Assembly (NCBI GenBank): GCA_021817915.1
Contig: JAKAFV010000035.1
Coordinates: 1 to 5,456 of the forward strand
Source of the DNA: a bacterium
GTDB taxonomy: Bacteria > Patescibacteriota > Minisyncoccia > UBA6257 > UBA9933
DNA length: 5,456 nucleotides
Reading direction: 5' to 3'
Position 1 is the stretch's first letter; each line of letters opens with the position of its first letter. Both the position numbers and the translations under genes were made by a program. The notes beneath the pieces are model-generated. The model worked only from the letters and a program-made list of their open reading frames with translations. It was not told where the DNA came from and did no database searches. This document shows, piece after piece, positions 4,402-5,456 of this stretch.

Positions 4402-4406
4402 GAAAA
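4384..4406. repeat. 23-bp perfect palindrome (10-bp arms, 3-base centre) in the divergent promoter region
   Basis: TTTTCTTGAT (4384-4393) and ATCAAGAAAA (4397-4406) are exact reverse complements around AAA. Each arm carries a TTGAT -35 core, one for each of the two divergent promoters. This could be an operator for a dimeric protein, or merely the result of two facing -35 boxes; there is no U-run to suggest a terminator. Confidence 0.75.
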
Positions 4407-4417
4407 AGACTTAAAAT
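4389..4417 (+). promoter_or_regulatory. Promoter of the NUMOD3/Vsr-like nuclease gene (leaderless start)
   Basis: TTGATA (4389-4394), 17 bases, then TAAAAT (4412-4417): each box matches consensus at 5 of 6 positions with optimal spacing. Transcription would start at about 4424-4426, on or next to the ATG at 4426, so the message would be leaderless. This fits the absence of a Shine-Dalgarno. parA begins 2 bases after the nuclease, so this is also the visible candidate promoter for parA. Confidence 0.7.
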
Positions 4418-4425
4418 TATATTTA

Positions 4426-5178
4426 ATGGCATATATTGTTCATAGTGAAAAACCATCTAAAAACAAATCGGGATTGTGTTTTTGTGGATGCGGAAAGACT
4501 ACAAATAAATTCAGAGGGCAATTTCATCGATTTATAAAAGGGCACGAGAATATTGGACGAATTCCATGGAATAAGAACAAGGCGTTTTCGGAGGCCACCA
4601 AAAAGAAAATGAGCTTGGCGCACATAGGAAAAGAGCCTGCCAATAAGGCACATATTGACATAAAAAAACTTCGCCAATTTTATGTTATTGAGAAAAAATC
4701 TATAACGCAAGTTAGTAAAATACTTAATATTTCAAAAGATTCCATTAAAAATAGGCTCCAGTTTTTAGGATGGTCTCGTTCAACAAAAGAAACGTGTTCG
4801 CTTCAATGGTTCAAAGAAGAAATGAGAGAAATAAGAATAAAAACACTCTCATCGCAAAAAGCCATAGAAACCCCGAATAAACTTGAAAAAATAATTTATG
4901 ACGCAATAGATAAGTCTGGCATTAAATATCAAAAACAGGCTCCACTTTTCAATAAATTTGTAGTTGATGCCTTCTTCCCTCAATGCAACTTAGTATTAGA
5001 AATTTTCGGCCGTTATTGGCACGAAAAACCAGAAATAAAAACAAAAGATTATTCCAAAAAACGCTATTTAGAGAAATGCGGATACCAAGTAGAAGAATTA
5101 TGGGATTATCAAATTAAAAATAATAATCCCGATTTATTATTAAAAAATATTTTCCGTAAATATAATTTATCATCATAG
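4426..5178 (+). CDS. NUMOD3-containing nuclease with Vsr-like (EDxHD-type) C-terminal domain, putative homing endonuclease
   Basis: A 250-residue protein with a modular layout. Residues 18-40 form a zinc-knuckle-like CxCxC...H...GH segment (C18, C20, C22, H34, H40), as seen at the start of phage homing endonucleases. Residues 48-70 (IPWNKNKAFSEATKKKMSLA followed by HIGKE) match NUMOD3 ('WNKGKxxSEExKKKMSxAHxGK'), a DNA-binding repeat of homing enzymes. Residues about 78-116 resemble a helix-turn-helix (ITQVSKILNISKDSIKNRLQ). Residues about 150-230 have the Vsr/DUF559-type nuclease pattern: E154, D181 (FVVDAFFP), E192 (LVLEIFGRYWH), H199, D208, then LEKCGYQVEELW. This is consistent with the EDxHD family of I-Bth0305I. 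Cleavage and mobility are inferred. Divergent from tRNA-Leu(CAA), with parA only 2 bases behind; one sampled 60-base stretch is 35% G+C, against 47% in a parA stretch. Confidence 0.87.
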   Translation: MAYIVHSEKPSKNKSGLCFCGCGKTTNKFRGQFHRFIKGHENIGRIPWNKNKAFSEATKKKMSLAHIGKEPANKAHIDIKKLRQFYVIEKKSITQVSKILNISKDSIKNRLQFLGWSRSTKETCSLQWFKEEMREIRIKTLSSQKAIETPNKLEKIIYDAIDKSGIKYQKQAPLFNKFVVDAFFPQCNLVLEIFGRYWHEKPEIKTKDYSKKRYLEKCGYQVEELWDYQIKNNNPDLLLKNIFRKYNLSS

Positions 5179-5180
5179 TT

Positions 5181-5456
5181 ATGGCCAAAGTTATATCCAT
5201 TTGTAATTCCAAAGGGGGCGTTGGAAAAACTACAACTTCCATGAATTTATCAAGTTATCTCGCGGCTCTTGGAAAAAGAGTTTTATTAATTGACTTTGAC
5301 CCGCAGGCAAACGCCACTTCCGGTCTCGGTATAGACCCAAAAAGCATCACTGATAATATTTATCACGGCATGATAGGCTATGCCGACATTGATAAGCTCA
5401 TCAAAAACACCGTTATTTATAATCATCACTTGATTCCGGCAAACCAAAGCCTTAGC
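5181..5456 (+). CDS. parA: ParA/Soj-family chromosome-partitioning ATPase, N-terminal part (truncated by window edge)
   Basis: The first 92 codons of a ParA protein. VISICNSKGGVGKTTTSMNL (4-23) contains the deviant Walker A motif KGGVGKTTT with the signature lysine K11. RVLLIDFDPQANATSGLG (33-50) is Walker A' (D38 and D40 plus PQ.N.TSGLG). ParA binds nucleoid DNA in its ATP form and, with ParB at parS, moves the origin or plasmid. ParB, usually the next gene, lies outside the window, so a chromosomal Soj-like role over a plasmid role is an inference, supported by the housekeeping neighbours. The ATG at 5181 is 2 bases behind the nuclease stop codon, with no Shine-Dalgarno, so translation is probably coupled or reinitiating. 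Base composition is richer in G+C than in the preceding nuclease gene. Confidence 0.96.
   Translation, partial: MAKVISICNSKGGVGKTTTSMNLSSYLAALGKRVLLIDFDPQANATSGLGIDPKSITDNIYHGMIGYADIDKLIKNTVIYNHHLIPANQSLS

Noticed and set aside
4423..4710. 95-codon open frame on the minus strand opposite the NUMOD3 nuclease gene
   Set aside because: It is antisense to clear NUMOD3 and zinc-knuckle motifs, and its product has no recognisable pattern.
1..5456. CRISPR array, insertion sequence or riboswitch
   Set aside because: No regularly spaced repeats with unique spacers, no transposase motifs with terminal inverted repeats, and no long structured leader: the longest leader inferred is about 40 bases.

Overview
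The window looks like a small-genome bacterium of the Candidate Phyla Radiation (Patescibacteria, probably a Parcubacteria-like lineage). This is an inference from several signs. The DNA is AT-rich and densely packed with short proteins. Most starts lack a Shine-Dalgarno, both tRNA genes lack an encoded CCA, and ribosomal protein L19 is compact. A small proline-rich protein with one C-terminal membrane helix carries an 'IRTMESD' motif that I associate with this group. No organism name can be assigned from the sequence alone.

From base 1 to 4362 all genes are on the minus strand. In transcription order (right to left): tRNA-Leu(CAA); a LAGLIDADG homing-endonuclease-like gene 12 bases behind it; an HhH-GPD (DNA-glycosylase-like) gene 8 bases further on; an RluA/RluD-family 23S pseudouridine synthase; a small cysteine-rich protein with its own promoter, strong Shine-Dalgarno and terminator; rplS (L19) with a good promoter; tRNA-Leu(GAG); a three-helix membrane protein; the tail-anchored protein; a DksA/TraR zinc-finger regulator; and the first 64 codons of a YifB/ComM-type Mg-chelatase-like ATPase that runs off the left edge. 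From 4426 the genes are on the plus strand: a NUMOD3-containing nuclease with a Vsr-like/EDxHD C-terminal domain, then the first 92 codons of parA, running off the right edge.

The most unusual part is 3015-5178. An intact tRNA-Leu(CAA) is flanked on both sides by different homing-type nucleases, one of them in apparent operon with an HhH-GPD protein and the other 2 bases upstream of parA. The 63-base divergent gap holds a perfect 10-bp-arm palindrome that supplies the -35 boxes of two back-to-back promoters, and the plus-strand nuclease appears to be transcribed leaderless. I read this as an accessory island between housekeeping genes (rluD on one side, parA on the other), with the tRNA as the anchor.

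The rest is mostly housekeeping: translation (rplS, two tRNA-Leu, rluD-like), transcription control (dksA-like), DNA uptake or processing (yifB/comM) and segregation (parA). A 15-base motif, ATTAGTATATTYGTA, occurs three times: twice as a perfect inverted repeat between dksA and yifB, and once over the rplS -10 region.
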